From the NCBI RefSeq assembly GCF_003627055.1, contig NZ_CP032624.1, positions 1,116,001 through 1,180,000 of the forward strand: 64,000 nt of DNA, in the 5' to 3' direction. The position numbers and the translations under genes are program-made. Below the pieces are notes generated by a model. It did no database searches. It saw nothing but the letters and a program-made list of their open reading frames with translations, and was not told the DNA's origin. The DNA is from Gryllotalpicola protaetiae. Lineage in GTDB: Bacteria; Actinomycetota; Actinomycetes; Actinomycetales; Microbacteriaceae. Below are positions 63,502 through 64,000 of the stretch, one piece after another (the first letter of the stretch is position 1; each line of letters begins with the position of its first letter).

Positions 63502-64000
63502 ATGAGCGACTCGACCCGCCCCGCCCTGCACGAGAGCCCGATCCCCGGTCTCTTCGTCGTCGACCTCGATCTGCGCGGCGACAACCGCGGCTGGTTCAAA
63601 GAGAACTGGCAGCGCGAGAAGATGCTGCCCATCGGCCTGCCCGACTTCGGGCCGGTGCAGAACAACGTCTCCTTCAACGACGAGGTCGGAACCACCCGCG
63701 GCATCCACGCCGAGCCGTGGGACAAGTTCGTCTCGGTCGTGCACGGCCGTGTGTTCGGCGCGTGGGTCGACCTGCGTGAGGGGTCTTCGTTCGGCACAGT
63801 GTTCACCGTCGAGATCGGCCCCGAGACCGCGGTGTTCGTGCCGCGTGGCGTCGGCAACGCGTACCAGACCCTCGAGCCGAACACGGTGTACTCCTACCTC
63901 GTCAACGACCACTGGTCGCCCGACGCCGGAGCGAAGTACACCTTCCTCAACCTCGCCGACGAGACCGCCGCGATCGACTGGCCGATCCCGCTCGACGACG
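63502..64000 (+). CDS. rmlC: dTDP-4-dehydrorhamnose 3,5-epimerase (3' end beyond the window)
   Basis: The first 166 residues are an RmlC-type cupin: GLFVVDLDLRGDNRGWFKEN, NNVSFNDEVGTTRGIHAEPW with the catalytic His, and the WVDLREGSSFGTV strand. The enzyme epimerises dTDP-4-keto-6-deoxyglucose after RmlB. In several actinobacteria RmlC is fused to an RmlD reductase; whether that is so here cannot be seen. A -10-like TAGGCT, which uses the rmlB stop codon, lies 9 nt before the ATG, so a near-leaderless internal start is possible. Confidence 0.92.
   Translation, partial: MSDSTRPALHESPIPGLFVVDLDLRGDNRGWFKENWQREKMLPIGLPDFGPVQNNVSFNDEVGTTRGIHAEPWDKFVSVVHGRVFGAWVDLREGSSFGTVFTVEIGPETAVFVPRGVGNAYQTLEPNTVYSYLVNDHWSPDAGAKYTFLNLADETAAIDWPIPLDD

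Overview
The window is 64 kb of GC-rich DNA from an actinobacterium, most likely a member of the Microbacteriaceae. This family call is an inference from codon use, from the pervasive TANNNT-N6/7-start (leaderless) promoter layout, and from the gene content (DUF222/HNH protein, DUF6325 plus SHOCT pair, RadA, ClpC). It reads as chromosome: there is no phage, plasmid, insertion sequence or CRISPR array.

Layout. (1) 1-3849: minus-strand glycerol operon glpD-glpK-dhaK. (2) 4006-8661: a promoter plus structured RNA plus terminator ahead of a lipoprotein gene, a DUF6325/SHOCT pair, an AI-2E-type transporter, mmsA and an AhpD-like protein. (3) 8803-16000: a secreted subtilase, a DUF222-HNH protein, a PadR/membrane-protein operon, and a divergent Lrp/LysE pair. 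(4) 16175-22535: a very large secreted GH59-like glycosidase with many accessory domains, a regulatory and degenerate stretch, and tRNA-Ser(CGA). (5) 22994-25658: an internally deleted relic of the AI-2E transporter fused translationally to a flippase-like membrane protein, then radA. (6) 25742-53262: the main accessory locus, described below. (7) 53262-64000: a secreted protein, a trp leader/attenuator with a fused anthranilate synthase, argA, an MFS exporter, clpC, a lipoprotein, a pirin, rmlB and the start of rmlC.

The 27.5-kb locus joins two halves. The rightward half encodes a PP2C phosphatase, an FHA protein, a membrane Ser/Thr kinase, an FHA protein with a winged-helix-like tail, a 1784-residue Ig/FN3 surface protein, MoxR, DUF58, a transglutaminase-like protein whose catalytic triad is lost, and another FHA protein. 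This gene order resembles the bifidobacterial PFNA cluster. The leftward half is a minimal type VII secretion locus: a WXG100-like protein, two WXG-like paralogues, two effector-type proteins sharing a GLKDSWWDNWG motif (one with an ADP-ribosyltransferase-like tail), candidate chaperone or immunity proteins, and an FHA-EccC/EssC ATPase. All four transcription units start from promoters that carry the same palindrome, GGGGA-N4-TCCCC, exactly 24 or 25 bp before the -10 box. That spacing centres it near -43, where class II activators bind. I regard this shared operator, which wires kinase signalling to type VII secretion, as the main discovery of the window; the FHA/winged-helix protein is a natural candidate for its activator.

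Other notable points are a covarying REP-like repeat (27041, 60862, fragment 62434), a second repeat inserted in frame in the anthranilate synthase gene, and many leaderless genes. Functional calls rest on motif recognition only; nothing was searched against a database.
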